DNA of 64,000 nucleotides from Desulfonatronovibrio hydrogenovorans DSM 9292 (GTDB taxonomy: Bacteria; Desulfobacterota; Desulfovibrionia; Desulfovibrionales; Desulfonatronovibrionaceae), in assembly GCF_000686525.1 (NCBI RefSeq), contig NZ_JMKT01000008.1, positions 620,001-684,000 of the forward strand, written 5' to 3'. Below the pieces are notes generated by a model that was not told where the DNA came from, made no database searches, and worked only from the letters and a program-made list of their open reading frames with translations. Shown here piece after piece: positions 23,360 through 31,988 of this stretch. A program made the position numbers and the translations under genes. Within the stretch, counting starts at the first letter, position 1, and each line of letters starts with the position of its first letter.

Positions 23360-23728
23360 ATGCCCAAGCATATAATGGTCGTGGATGATTCCAAGACAGT
23401 GGTCAATCTGATCGCCTTCATTGTTAAAAAAGAAGGGTTCCAGGTAACCACGGCCGAGGACGGCCTGGACGCCCTGGAAAAACTTTATTCCACGCCTGGA
23501 ATTGATCTGATTATTTCTGATGTTAACATGCCAAGGATGGATGGGTTTACTTTTGTCAAGAATCTCAGAGAACAGGAAGCCTTCAGAGATACACCAATAA
23601 TCATTCTTTCCACTGAAGGACAGGAAAAAGATATTCAGCAAGGCCTGGGATTGGGTGCCAATCTTTACATGGTCAAACCGGCCCAGCCCGACATGCTGGT
23701 TAAAAATGTTAAAATGCTTTTGGGATGA
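23360..23728 (+). CDS. cheY: CheY-like single-domain response regulator
   Basis: A stand-alone receiver domain of 122 residues. Acidic pair in VVDDSKTV, phosphoacceptor Asp in LIISDVNMPRMDG, conserved Thr/Ser switch in IILSTEGQ and Lys in YMVKPAQPD. The start at ATG 23360 has GGGAGGAG directly upstream; an in-frame TTG at 23348 lies before that ribosome site. The gene precedes cheA by 43 bases. It is the likely direct output of the CheA of this cluster; whether it acts at a flagellar motor, pili or elsewhere cannot be told. Confidence 0.95.
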   Translation: MPKHIMVVDDSKTVVNLIAFIVKKEGFQVTTAEDGLDALEKLYSTPGIDLIISDVNMPRMDGFTFVKNLREQEAFRDTPIIILSTEGQEKDIQQGLGLGANLYMVKPAQPDMLVKNVKMLLG

Positions 23729-23771
23729 TCATCAGATTTCCTCCAAATAACTTTCAATTATCAGGACTAAC

Positions 23772-26459
23772 ATGAGTCAAGATTTTTTCGACCCTGAAGT
23801 ATACTCAGATTTTGTCATAGAAGCCAGGGAGCATCTTGAAACCATTGAGCCCAAGCTTCTGGAACTGGAAAAGAATCCTGATAACCTGTCTCTGCTTGAC
23901 GATATTTTTAGGCCCATGCACTCTTTGAAGGGGGCCTCTGGTTTCCTGGGTCTCCTGGAAATGAATTCCCTGGCCCATAAGGGTGAGAATATCCTGGACG
24001 AGCTTCGCAAGGGAAGGATCAAGGTCACCGCAGGGATTATGGACCTGATCCTTGAGGCTACTGACGCCCTCAGGGAGATGGTGGAGAATCTGGAGGCCCT
24101 GGGAAATGAAGGGAACGTTGATACTCAGCATATCATAAAGCATATTGATGATTTTCTGGAAAAAGGCGAGGAGGCAACATCTCCATCCAAGACCGGGAGC
24201 GGTCAGTCAGGCAAGCCTTCTTCAGTCCCTCCGGGTGGAGTTTATGCCCTGACCATGGTCAGTCAGGACCATTTGAGTGATTTTCTGGAAGAAGTCAGGG
24301 AGATTCTGGCTGAAGTCGGCTCCATTCTGCTTTCCCTGGAAAAAGACCCCAAGGGCAGTCAGGAATCAATAAATGATCTGTTCAGGCATTTCCATAACAT
24401 CAAAGGCAACAGTGCCATAATCGGTTTTAAGGAGATCAACGAACTGACCCATGAAGTTGAAACTCTGCTCAACAGAGTCAGAAACGGGGAGGTGGAGATC
24501 CACAACCAACTCGTGGACATGCTCCTGGCTGTAACAGATACTGTTGAATCAGCCCTGAATAATGTGGACAGGGAAAAGGCCGAGGTCAGATCCATTGATA
24601 TTTCTGAAATTCTCAGTCAGGTCCGCAGCGTTCTGGATTCCGGCGGCGGGTCAGGAGGCGAGGCTCAGGATTCATCGGCTCAGCCCGTGGTCCTGAATGA
24701 TCCGGAAACAGGCCAAAAGGATGCTCCTGTTCTGAGTGGTGAACAGGAACTGGATATTGATCCCGAAGATCTGCAGATCTTTGAGCAGGCAGTGGCCCAG
24801 CAATTCGAGAATATCAAATATGCCCTGGAAAAAATAACTGCTGGAGATTTTGACAAAGAACTTGTGGACGGATTGTACAGATCCCTGGTTACAGTCCAGA
24901 ACTCCACAGGGTATATGGGCTTTGATGAGTTGAAAACCTATGCCCAGCGTACAGCCGATCTGGTGGATCAGGGTCGGAAATCCGACCTGGACTTTGCTCT
25001 CATGGCTGACATCCTGAAGCAGGAAGTCGGGATACTGGAATCCATGGTCAAGTCCAAGCTCCAAAGTATCTATCATCCACAGGAAAAATCCGTGGATGCC
25101 CAGGTCCAGGAGGCCGGGCCCCAGGCCCAGGAGCAGGGAACAGAAGATTGCGATCCACCAAGAGATGAGCCTGCCCTGGACGGCTCCCAAGATGCTCAGA
25201 CAGGCCAGGACCAAGAATCTCAGATGATCATGGATCAGTCCGATGCCAAGGACAAGTCAAAGCCTGCGATCGCCTCAACAATCAGAGTGGATCACTCCAA
25301 ACTTGATGATCTTATGAATCTTATTGGTGAGCTGATCATCAACCGCAACAGGTTTGCCATGCTTTCCAAGTCCCTGGAAGAAGGCCATGATGTTGTTGAG
25401 ATAGCACAACAGCTGACTGAGACCACTAATTCCATGGCCCGAATTTCCGACGACCTGCAGGTCACCATCATGAATGTGCGCATGGTACCTGTTAAGTCTG
25501 TTTTTACCAAGTTTCCCAGGCTGGTCCGGGATTTGAGCAGAAAGAGCAATAAAAAGGTTCAGTTGATTACCGAGGGTGAGGAGACTGAACTGGATAAAAG
25601 TGTTGTTGAACTCATTGGAGATCCTCTGGTCCATTTGATCAGGAATTCCGTAGATCACGGTCTGGAGCCAGAAAAAGAACGCATGGACGCAGGCAAAGAA
25701 CCTACAGGTACAGTCTGGCTCAGGGCAGCCCATAGAGGGAATTCCGTGGTTATCGAGGTGGAAGACGACGGCCGGGGAATCAACCCGGAAAAAATGAAGA
25801 ATAAAGCCGTAGAAAAGGGGATCATCACCCAGGAAGAGGCCCAGAACATGGAGGATCAGGAAGCTATTGACCTGATCTTTGCCCCTGGCTTTTCCACGGC
25901 AGAAAAAGTCACAGACATTTCCGGCCGCGGGGTGGGCATGGATGTTGTCAAGAACAATATCAAGAATCTCAAGGGAAATGTCGTGGTCAATTCAAACCTT
26001 GGCAAGGGCACAAGGTTCTTCATTACCCTGCCCTTGACCCTGGCCATTATTGACGCCCTTATGGTCCGGTCCGGCGGGCAGACTTATGCCATTCCCCTGG
26101 ATGCTGTTTCTGAAACAACCAAGATCGAAGCGGCCAGGTTAAGCGAAATCAACAACCGCAAGGCAGTGACTTTGCGGGGAGAAGTACTGGGACTGGCTGA
26201 TCTTGATGCTTTGCTGGACTTACCTTCAACCGGTGCAGGCCGGGAAGTCCTTCCTGTTGTCATAATCACTGTGGGAGACCGAAGGCTTGGACTGGTGGTG
26301 GATACCTTGCTGGAAAGACAGGAAGTGGTTATCAAATCCCTTGGCGAATATATGGGTGACCAGCCGGGCATTTCCGGAGCCACCATCATGGGAGACGGCA
26401 GCGTGGTCCTCATCCTGGACCCCCATGAGGTTTACAAAATGGCTACCAGCAAGATATAG
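23772..26459 (+). CDS. cheA: Chemotaxis histidine kinase CheA with multiple Hpt domains
   Basis: An 895-residue CheA, longer than the usual 650-700. Hpt1 at 1-105 has H50 in MHSLKGASGF; Hpt2 at about 165-270 has H208 in FHNIKGNSAI; a third Hpt-like helical bundle at about 325-430 has LYRSLVTVQNSTGYMG in the matching place with no His, so it cannot be phosphorylated. A Gln/Asp-rich linker leads to the dimerisation helices (about 495-560, KLDDLMNLIGELIINRN), the ATPase domain (NSVDHGLE, DDGRGIN, GFSTAEKVTDISGRGVGMDVV) and a CheW-like regulatory domain (about 755-890). It phosphorylates CheY, CheB and probably the HD-GYP regulator. The clearest P2-like domain is missing; its place is taken by the extra Hpt modules. 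Confidence 0.96.
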   Translation: MSQDFFDPEVYSDFVIEAREHLETIEPKLLELEKNPDNLSLLDDIFRPMHSLKGASGFLGLLEMNSLAHKGENILDELRKGRIKVTAGIMDLILEATDALREMVENLEALGNEGNVDTQHIIKHIDDFLEKGEEATSPSKTGSGQSGKPSSVPPGGVYALTMVSQDHLSDFLEEVREILAEVGSILLSLEKDPKGSQESINDLFRHFHNIKGNSAIIGFKEINELTHEVETLLNRVRNGEVEIHNQLVDMLLAVTDTVESALNNVDREKAEVRSIDISEILSQVRSVLDSGGGSGGEAQDSSAQPVVLNDPETGQKDAPVLSGEQELDIDPEDLQIFEQAVAQQFENIKYALEKITAGDFDKELVDGLYRSLVTVQNSTGYMGFDELKTYAQRTADLVDQGRKSDLDFALMADILKQEVGILESMVKSKLQSIYHPQEKSVDAQVQEAGPQAQEQGTEDCDPPRDEPALDGSQDAQTGQDQESQMIMDQSDAKDKSKPAIASTIRVDHSKLDDLMNLIGELIINRNRFAMLSKSLEEGHDVVEIAQQLTETTNSMARISDDLQVTIMNVRMVPVKSVFTKFPRLVRDLSRKSNKKVQLITEGEETELDKSVVELIGDPLVHLIRNSVDHGLEPEKERMDAGKEPTGTVWLRAAHRGNSVVIEVEDDGRGINPEKMKNKAVEKGIITQEEAQNMEDQEAIDLIFAPGFSTAEKVTDISGRGVGMDVVKNNIKNLKGNVVVNSNLGKGTRFFITLPLTLAIIDALMVRSGGQTYAIPLDAVSETTKIEAARLSEINNRKAVTLRGEVLGLADLDALLDLPSTGAGREVLPVVIITVGDRRLGLVVDTLLERQEVVIKSLGEYMGDQPGISGATIMGDGSVVLILDPHEVYKMATSKI

Positions 26460-26537
26460 CAGGTCTACGGATATTGGATGTCCGGTTTGGCAGGGTGCTG
26501 AGACCACAATTTTTTTGCTGGTGCAGACAAGTTTTTA

Positions 26538-27056
26538 ATGGAACAAAGAAGATCAAAAATAATTTCCCGCCGGGACCTGTTTATGGGGTTTATGAGCCGG
26601 GTCCGGGGGCAGGCAATGGAAGATCAGGCTTCTGGAATTGATCCGGAGGTGTTTGAGGCGGACAGGCTTTTACGGGAAAAAAGATATGCAGAAGCAGCAG
26701 AGAGCTTCGCAGCCTGCCTGAAAAAAGAACCAGCCCATGAAGAGGCCCTGCGTAAGCTGGGCTACTGCAAATTAAAGCTTAAAGAGACCCGGGAGGCCAG
26801 AGAAGTCTGGGAAAGACTGATGCAGTTGAGGCCTAGGGATCACTTTGCAGTTCTCTATACCGGACTGAGCCATGCCATGGACAGGGATGTCCACCAGGCA
26901 GTGCAGATCTGGAAATCCTATTTTAATATCAAACAGCCGCACATTCAGAGGGAGATCAACCTGATTCTTGCTCTGCACGAGAAGGGGGATGAGCTGGACC
27001 CGGTCGAACTGGTCGATTCAGTGGAACAGGCCATAGCCAGACAGAAGCAGGGCTAA
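26538..27056 (+). CDS. TPR-repeat protein at the end of the chemosensory cluster
   Basis: A 172-residue soluble protein with two to three tetratricopeptide repeats at about 38-140 (LLREKRYAEAAESFAACLKK, EEALRKLGYCKLKLKETREA, AVLYTGLSHAMDRDVHQAVQ). No signal peptide. The N-terminus is basic (RRSKIISRRDLFMGFMSRVRG). TPR proteins mediate protein contacts; a role as an adaptor of the signalling system is inferred only from position, 78 bases after cheA and in the same direction. It is the last gene of the cluster and converges on the next gene with 45 bases between. Confidence 0.8.
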   Translation: MEQRRSKIISRRDLFMGFMSRVRGQAMEDQASGIDPEVFEADRLLREKRYAEAAESFAACLKKEPAHEEALRKLGYCKLKLKETREAREVWERLMQLRPRDHFAVLYTGLSHAMDRDVHQAVQIWKSYFNIKQPHIQREINLILALHEKGDELDPVELVDSVEQAIARQKQG

Positions 27057-27101
27057 TGGGGACTGGCCTGGAGTTGGTCAGCTTCAGGATGTCCTCCCGG
27101 T

Positions 27102-27593
27102 CTAATTGGTCTTGTCAGATCCTGGCTGCTGCATCTCGCTGGTGCTGAAAGACAAAGCTATTTTCTGGGCGTTTTCCGTTTTTTTCCATTCGTCATAGAG
27201 TTCCTTCCACTTTTCAAAGTCCAGAACATTTTTTTCCAATTGATCCTCATGCAGATGAGCCCAGGTGTTGAATAGCTGGATTTCCGCCTTGAACACGGCC
27301 ATGTCCAGAAGCTTGGGGATAAATCCGATTTCATATTTTTTTCCGTCAAACTCATCCAGAATGTGTTCGACGATGGCCTTTTGACAAGTCAGGGGGTTGA
27401 GTTCGGTTTTGTTTATCTCTGCAGCCAGCCTGGACAGGTGGCCATATTCCTGCTCAAACTTGCTGATCACCTGATCATCAAGATTGATCTGTAGCTTGTC
27501 GTCCTTTTCTTCAACAAAATAGAACCTGAGCCAAAGATCAAACTTGAAAACTTCAGCAATGTCCTTCAGGGCCTCAAGAGTCTTTTCCTGCAT
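27102..27593 (-). CDS. Hypothetical protein, helical, acidic
   Basis: I do not recognise this 163-residue protein. It is soluble and rich in charged residues, with no signal peptide and no known motif; aromatic and Trp residues are frequent (FKFDLWLRFYFVEEKDD, LFNTWAHLHEDQL, KWKELYDEWKK). The coding bias matches neighbouring genes, and the frame is the only long one in the stretch, so it is likely real. Convergent with the TPR gene. The A+T-rich gap behind its start also holds the regulator gene at 27973 in the opposite direction. Confidence 0.65.
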   Translation of the reverse strand: MQEKTLEALKDIAEVFKFDLWLRFYFVEEKDDKLQINLDDQVISKFEQEYGHLSRLAAEINKTELNPLTCQKAIVEHILDEFDGKKYEIGFIPKLLDMAVFKAEIQLFNTWAHLHEDQLEKNVLDFEKWKELYDEWKKTENAQKIALSFSTSEMQQPGSDKTN

Positions 27594-27972
27594 CTTTCAC
27601 TCCAGATTTGGATTTAATATAAAGGTTTATTTCATAGGTTGATTCGGTTAGGATTGCAACCTCAAATCTTTTCAGCTGGAATTGACATTCATGGTTGTTT
27701 TGCTTAACTATAAATTATAATTTGAATATGCAGGATTGAATTGATTACATTCATGATTTCGCGTAATGCAAAATGAATTGAATTGAAAACTGTTGTTAAG
27801 CAGTTAGAAAGGTTGTTTTTAGATCAGGCCTCTGCGTTTCTTGGTTTAATTTATATTTTAAATGGTCTTTTATGATTCGCAGGCTGATGAAATTGTATTG
27901 AGTGATTGCAGGTACTTTGTCACTGCTGACACTTAAGAACTGCAATCGCCAAATTGTCAACTGGAGGAAAGT
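27594..27972. other. A+T-rich intergenic region between divergent genes
   Basis: No gene is visible in this stretch. It is strikingly richer in A+T than the coding DNA on either side, with repeated TGAATTGA- and AATTATAA-like runs. One candidate promoter for the mucR-type gene is TTGACA (27682-27687) with TAACTA (27705-27710) 17 bases on. MucR/Ros proteins prefer A+T-rich targets and often repress themselves, so this could be its own control region; a small RNA cannot be excluded. Confidence 0.4.
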
Positions 27973-28368
27973 ATGGACGATTACTTGAAGCAGGCTTTGG
28001 AGATAGTTAAGGCTCAGGCTAGTGTTCGCAATATGACAGAGGAAGAGATCAATTCCATGATCATGACCCTGAGCCAGGGGATCAAATCGGCCATGGAAGG
28101 AACTGCTCCTGGTCAGGATCAGGATGTCCCTGCAGTGGATCCCAGGAAATCCATCCGGGAAAAAACAGTGGTATGTCTTGAATGCAGTAAGTCATTCAAG
28201 GTGTTGACCAAAAGACATCTGGCCTCCCATGGACTCACTCCTGAGGAATACAAGGAAAAATGGGGTTTTAAAAAGAACACTTCTCTGGTGGCTAAAGGTC
28301 TGGCCAGGGAAAGGCGTAAAAAAATGCAGGACATGCGCCTGTGGGAAAAGAGATCGCCCAAAAAATAG
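27973..28368 (+). CDS. mucR: MucR/Ros-family transcriptional regulator
   Basis: A 131-residue zinc-finger DNA-binding regulator. The Ros/MucR core runs from about residue 58 to 110: CLECSKSFKVLTKRHLASHG supplies the C-x2-C and H-x(4)-H metal ligands, followed by LTPEEYKEKWGF, a family hallmark. The C-terminal tail is basic (RERRKKMQDMRLWEKRSPKK). In alphaproteobacteria such proteins control exopolysaccharide, motility and cell-cycle genes; sulfate reducers also carry them. Ribosome site TGGAGGAAA sits before ATG 27973. The long A+T-rich leader may be autoregulated. A bidirectional terminator follows. Confidence 0.92.
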   Translation: MDDYLKQALEIVKAQASVRNMTEEEINSMIMTLSQGIKSAMEGTAPGQDQDVPAVDPRKSIREKTVVCLECSKSFKVLTKRHLASHGLTPEEYKEKWGFKKNTSLVAKGLARERRKKMQDMRLWEKRSPKK

Positions 28369-28378
28369 CACAAAAATC

Positions 28379-28422
28379 AGGCCCGGACCTGTTGCTGAGG
28401 CCGGGCCTTGATTTATTTTTTA
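28379..28422. terminator. Bidirectional rho-independent terminator
   Basis: AGGCCCGG (28379-28386) pairs with CCGGGCCT (28401-28408) over a 14-base loop. T-rich tails follow on both strands (TGATTTATTTTTT on plus, TGATTTTTG on minus), serving the mucR gene and the opposite HMA gene. Confidence 0.85.
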
Positions 28423-28426
28423 GCTT

Positions 28427-28624
28427 TTAGACTACCTTGAATCCTTCCTTTTCAACGGCCTTTTTCACCTTTTCCATATCAAAACCCTGAGGGGCCTCAA
28501 ATGAGGCTTGTTTTTCTTCCAGGCTCACCTGTACGTTGGAAACCCCATCCAGTCGGGACAGGGCCTCTGTTACGGCCCGGACACAATGCTGGCAGGACAT
28601 GCCGTGGATATTAACCTTGATCAT
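28427..28624 (-). CDS. Heavy-metal-associated (HMA) domain protein, copper-chaperone-like
   Basis: A 65-residue single HMA domain of CopZ/Atx1 type with the metal site GMSCQHC at residues 8-14 and a ferredoxin-like fold pattern (VKKAVEKEGFKVV at the end). Such proteins carry Cu(I) to P-type ATPases or regulators. No ATPase is encoded next to it; it is the last gene of an operon after the hybrid kinase, which it overlaps by 4 bases. The metal is inferred from the family. Confidence 0.92.
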   Translation of the reverse strand: MIKVNIHGMSCQHCVRAVTEALSRLDGVSNVQVSLEEKQASFEAPQGFDMEKVKKAVEKEGFKVV

Positions 28625-30630
28625 TCTACCTCCTCATCTTTATCTGGTTTCTGGCTTAGGCACTTCTGAATCAGCTGATCCAGTTCCTCGATCCGGTAAG
28701 GTTTGACTATCCCTGCTGAAAAACCATGTGCCTTATAATCTGACATGACCGGATCATTGGCATAGCCACTGGAGACAATAGCTCTGAGCCTGGGATCGAT
28801 CTGTTTCAGTTTTTGCACGGTCTGTTTGCCGCCCATGCCTCCGGGTATGGTCAGGTCGGCCACTATAACGTCAAAGGGATGATTTTTTTTCACTGATTCG
28901 AGGTGGGCATCAATGGCTTCCTGGCCGTTCTGCACACTGGTCACGGAGTATCCCATGCTGGCCAGGTATTCAGAGGTTACTTCCAGGATGTCAGTCTCGT
29001 CATCCATGAGCAGGACCCGGGCTCCTGCCCTGGCCTGACCGAGTTCCACCTTGTTTGTGCAAGGCTTTTCAGTTGAAGCCTGGAGGATGATGGTGAATTC
29101 GGAACCTTCTCCTATGGCTGAGTCAACCTGAATATAGCCGCCATGTTTTTTGATGATGGAATAAACAACAGCCAGTCCCAGGCCGTGTCCTTTTTGTTTA
29201 GTGGTAAAATAAGGATCAAATATTTTGGTCAGGTCCTGTTTTCTGATGCCTATGCCATTGTCCTTGAACCTCAGTCGGACGTAGTTCCCCGGGGGCAGGG
29301 AAAAGGGGTTGCCCGGTCCGAGATGGATGTTTTTTGCATCAACCTTGAATACTCCTCCATCAGGCATGGCCTGGTCTGCGTTCATGGCCAGGTTCTGGAT
29401 GACTTGGGATATCTGTCCCTGGTCCGCAAAAATCGGGTTCAGGCCAGGGGCAATGGAGAATGACACCTTGGAGGCTGATCCGCTCAGGGCGAAATTAACT
29501 GTTTCCTTGAGCAGCTGACCAAGATTCAGGGTTTTTTTGATGGGTTCGCCACCCTTGGCAAAGGTCAGAAGCTGCTGAGTTAGGTCTTTGGCCCTGATGG
29601 AGGCATTTTCAATGCGTTGCAGGCTTTCCTGGACGGAGTCATTCTTGGCGATCTGGATTCTGCTCAAGGAGATATTGCCTAGAATTGCCGAGAGGATGTT
29701 GTTGAAGTCATGGGCTATCCCCCCGGCTAAAAGAGATATGGACTCCAGTTTTTGCTGCCTTGCCATGTCCTGCTCTGCCCTGATTTTTTCGGTCTGATCC
29801 GAAAAAGTGGTGAAAAGTCCCTGGAACTGTCCTCCAAAAGAAACCGGAAAGCAGATTATCTCAACGTCTAGAATTTGGCCCGTACTGGTATGTCTTCTGG
29901 TCTCAAGACTGATGGTTTCTCCCCTTGAAACAGAATCGCTGATTAACTGTTTTTCATAGTTGAGATCAGGAGGTAAAATAAAGTCATCAAGGTCCTGTCC
30001 AGCCAGATCACTGATGGTGTAACCGAAAAGATGGGTGAAACTTTTGTTGATGTCCACAGCAGAGAAATGTTCATCGCAAAGAGCTATGGCTTTAGGGGAG
30101 TTGTCAAAAAGCTGCCTGAAAAGGGTTCGCTGCAACTCGATTTCTTGCCTGGCCTTTTCCTGATCGGTTATGTTTCTGGCGATCAAGACTCCATATCCAT
30201 TGGGCTTGATCCGGACGATCTTGCAATTGATCTCCACAGGAATGGTTTTATGCTTTCTGGTGATGAGGTGGGTACGGATCAGTTGGGAACAGATCTTTTT
30301 CTGTTTGAAAAAGTTGGATATTTTTTCGGCTTCATGGTGATCCATGAATCTGGACAGGGGTTCTCCCAATATTTGTGCTGACTCAAAGTCAAGCAGAGAT
30401 GCAGTGGCCTTGTTGACATCGATGATCAGGCCGGTGGGCACGTCAATAAGAATTATCAGGTCGTTGATGTTGTCCAGGAGGGTTCTGAACCTGGTCAGTT
30501 CGTCCAGCTTTGCTTTCAGTTCAGGATAGTAGCTTTTCTGCATGGACTTGGGACCAAGCCCGATAAGCTTTTCCAAGGGGCTGCCATGTCTTTCAGGATC
30601 AGATGGAGCTGAGGAGGATTTTCTGGACAT
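28621..30630 (-). CDS. PAS-containing hybrid sensor histidine kinase
   Basis: A 669-residue soluble sensor kinase with no transmembrane segments. Two PAS domains at about 45-165 (DNINDLIILIDVPTGLIIDVN) and 170-285 (LFDNSPKAIALCDEHFSAVD), kinase core with phosphoaccepting His in LLAGGIAHDFNNILSAIL at about 300-318, ATPase boxes NLAMNADQAM, FKDNGIGIRKQD and HGLGLAVVYSIIKKHGG, and a C-terminal receiver (about 540-660) with Asp in VIVADLTIPGGMGG. This is the NtrY/hybrid type common in Desulfobacterota. Its start lies inside the 3' end of the alcohol dehydrogenase gene (32-base overlap), and the HMA gene overlaps its end. The signal and the target are unknown. Confidence 0.93.
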   Translation of the reverse strand: MSRKSSSAPSDPERHGSPLEKLIGLGPKSMQKSYYPELKAKLDELTRFRTLLDNINDLIILIDVPTGLIIDVNKATASLLDFESAQILGEPLSRFMDHHEAEKISNFFKQKKICSQLIRTHLITRKHKTIPVEINCKIVRIKPNGYGVLIARNITDQEKARQEIELQRTLFRQLFDNSPKAIALCDEHFSAVDINKSFTHLFGYTISDLAGQDLDDFILPPDLNYEKQLISDSVSRGETISLETRRHTSTGQILDVEIICFPVSFGGQFQGLFTTFSDQTEKIRAEQDMARQQKLESISLLAGGIAHDFNNILSAILGNISLSRIQIAKNDSVQESLQRIENASIRAKDLTQQLLTFAKGGEPIKKTLNLGQLLKETVNFALSGSASKVSFSIAPGLNPIFADQGQISQVIQNLAMNADQAMPDGGVFKVDAKNIHLGPGNPFSLPPGNYVRLRFKDNGIGIRKQDLTKIFDPYFTTKQKGHGLGLAVVYSIIKKHGGYIQVDSAIGEGSEFTIILQASTEKPCTNKVELGQARAGARVLLMDDETDILEVTSEYLASMGYSVTSVQNGQEAIDAHLESVKKNHPFDVIVADLTIPGGMGGKQTVQKLKQIDPRLRAIVSSGYANDPVMSDYKAHGFSAGIVKPYRIEELDQLIQKCLSQKPDKDEEVE

Positions 30631-31762
30631 CTGACTCGCTCATGGTTTTGGGATTTGTCAGCATGCAGGGGTCATTCAGCGCATTTCTGGCCAGTTCTGG
30701 AATGAATTCTTTTTTCAGTCCCATCTCACCAAGGGGTCTGGTCAGCCCGGCCTGGAAGTGGAGATCCACGATCTCATCACAAAGGCTGTCCCGGATGTGC
30801 TCCTTTTTCAGGCCAGAGGTTTGAATGCCCATGGCCCTGGCGATGTCAACGTACCGGTCAGCCGAGCTGTCAAAATTGAACCTGACCACATGTGATAATA
30901 ATAAAGCATTGCACATTCCATGGGGAAAGTCCATAAGCCCGCCCAAGCTGTGAGCCAGGGCATGGACAGCTCCAAGAATGGCATTGGAAAAAGCCAGTCC
31001 GGCATGCAGGCTTCCCAGCATGAGTTTGTCCCTGTATTCAGGATTTCCAGGGGCTTTGACCGATTTCAGGATATTCTTCCTGACCAGGCTGATGGCCTGC
31101 AGGGCATGGGTGTCGGTAATGGAAAAGGCGGCCCTGGAGACATAGGCCTCGACAGCATGCGTCAGGGCGTCCATGGCAGTGGCTGCAGTCAGCTCAGGGT
31201 CCATACTTAAGGTTGTCTCCGGATCGATGAGGGCCATATCAGGAACAACAGCCTTGCTGACAATGGCTATCTTGATCTTTCTTTTGGAGTCATTGATGAT
31301 GGCGAATTGCGATACATCAGCAGAGCTGCCTGCAGTGGTGGGAATACAGACCAGAGGAGGAGAAGGGATTTCCACCTGATCGATGCCCTCAAAGTCCAGG
31401 ACATGCCGGTTGTTGGAAACAACAATGCCTACGCCCTTGGCCAGATCCATGGGGCTTCCTCCGCCCACGGCAACTATGGCCTCACAGTGTTCCCGGCGGT
31501 AAATTTCAGCTCCAAGCATGACCTGGTAATCTCTGGGATTGGGAGATACTTCATCAAAATAGATGTAGCTTACCTGCGCTTTACTTAGACTGGCCAGGAT
31601 GCCATCCACCCATCCTGCTTTCTGCACTCCCGGGTCAGATACCACCATGACTTTGTTCACGCCCAGCCTGGCAATGAAGTTTCCGGCCAATGACCTGGCC
31701 CCGGGACCGTAGATGAATTCAGGAGCAACAAACTTTCGCAGGTTCATCAAGTCCTCAGCCAT
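30599..31762 (-). CDS. Iron-containing alcohol dehydrogenase
   Basis: A 387-residue group III alcohol dehydrogenase. The start is taken at ATG 31762 (MAEDLMNLRKFVAPEFIYG) with GGGAGGG 5 bases upstream; the frame is open 43 codons further but that part is not family-like. NAD-binding GGGSPMDLAKG and CIPTTAGSSADVSQF are present, and the iron ligands lie in ALTHAVEAYVS, HALAHSLGG and FPHGMCNALL. Such enzymes oxidise ethanol or other short alcohols in sulfate reducers. It heads an operon with the hybrid kinase and the HMA protein, an unusual combination. Confidence 0.93.
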   Translation of the reverse strand: MAEDLMNLRKFVAPEFIYGPGARSLAGNFIARLGVNKVMVVSDPGVQKAGWVDGILASLSKAQVSYIYFDEVSPNPRDYQVMLGAEIYRREHCEAIVAVGGGSPMDLAKGVGIVVSNNRHVLDFEGIDQVEIPSPPLVCIPTTAGSSADVSQFAIINDSKRKIKIAIVSKAVVPDMALIDPETTLSMDPELTAATAMDALTHAVEAYVSRAAFSITDTHALQAISLVRKNILKSVKAPGNPEYRDKLMLGSLHAGLAFSNAILGAVHALAHSLGGLMDFPHGMCNALLLSHVVRFNFDSSADRYVDIARAMGIQTSGLKKEHIRDSLCDEIVDLHFQAGLTRPLGEMGLKKEFIPELARNALNDPCMLTNPKTMSESDVQKILLSSI

Positions 31763-31921
31763 GGTCCCTCCCTGGTTGATAAGCATAGGCCGGTTTTGGA
31801 TTATTGGTTTTAGAAAACCATAATTTAAAGGGCATATCAAGGGGAAAAACTGTTTAGACAGGCTGATATGACTACCTGGGAAATTCCACAACGTCTTCCA
31901 AATCAGAAATGGGGCATGGTT

Positions 31922-31943
31922 AGCCCAGGCTGCAGCCCGGGCT
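31922..31943. repeat. Near-perfect 22-base palindrome between alcohol dehydrogenase and pilY1
   Basis: AGCCC-A-GGCTGCAGCC-C-GGGCT reads the same on both strands apart from one base pair. It lies in the 226-base gap between the start of the dehydrogenase and the end of pilY1. No T-run follows on the minus strand, so it is not a typical terminator; it may be an operator or a stabilising 3' hairpin of the pilus operon. Confidence 0.4.
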
Positions 31944-31988
31944 GGGCAAGCGGATCAAAAAGGCCGAGAAAACCTGATAAAATGGAAA

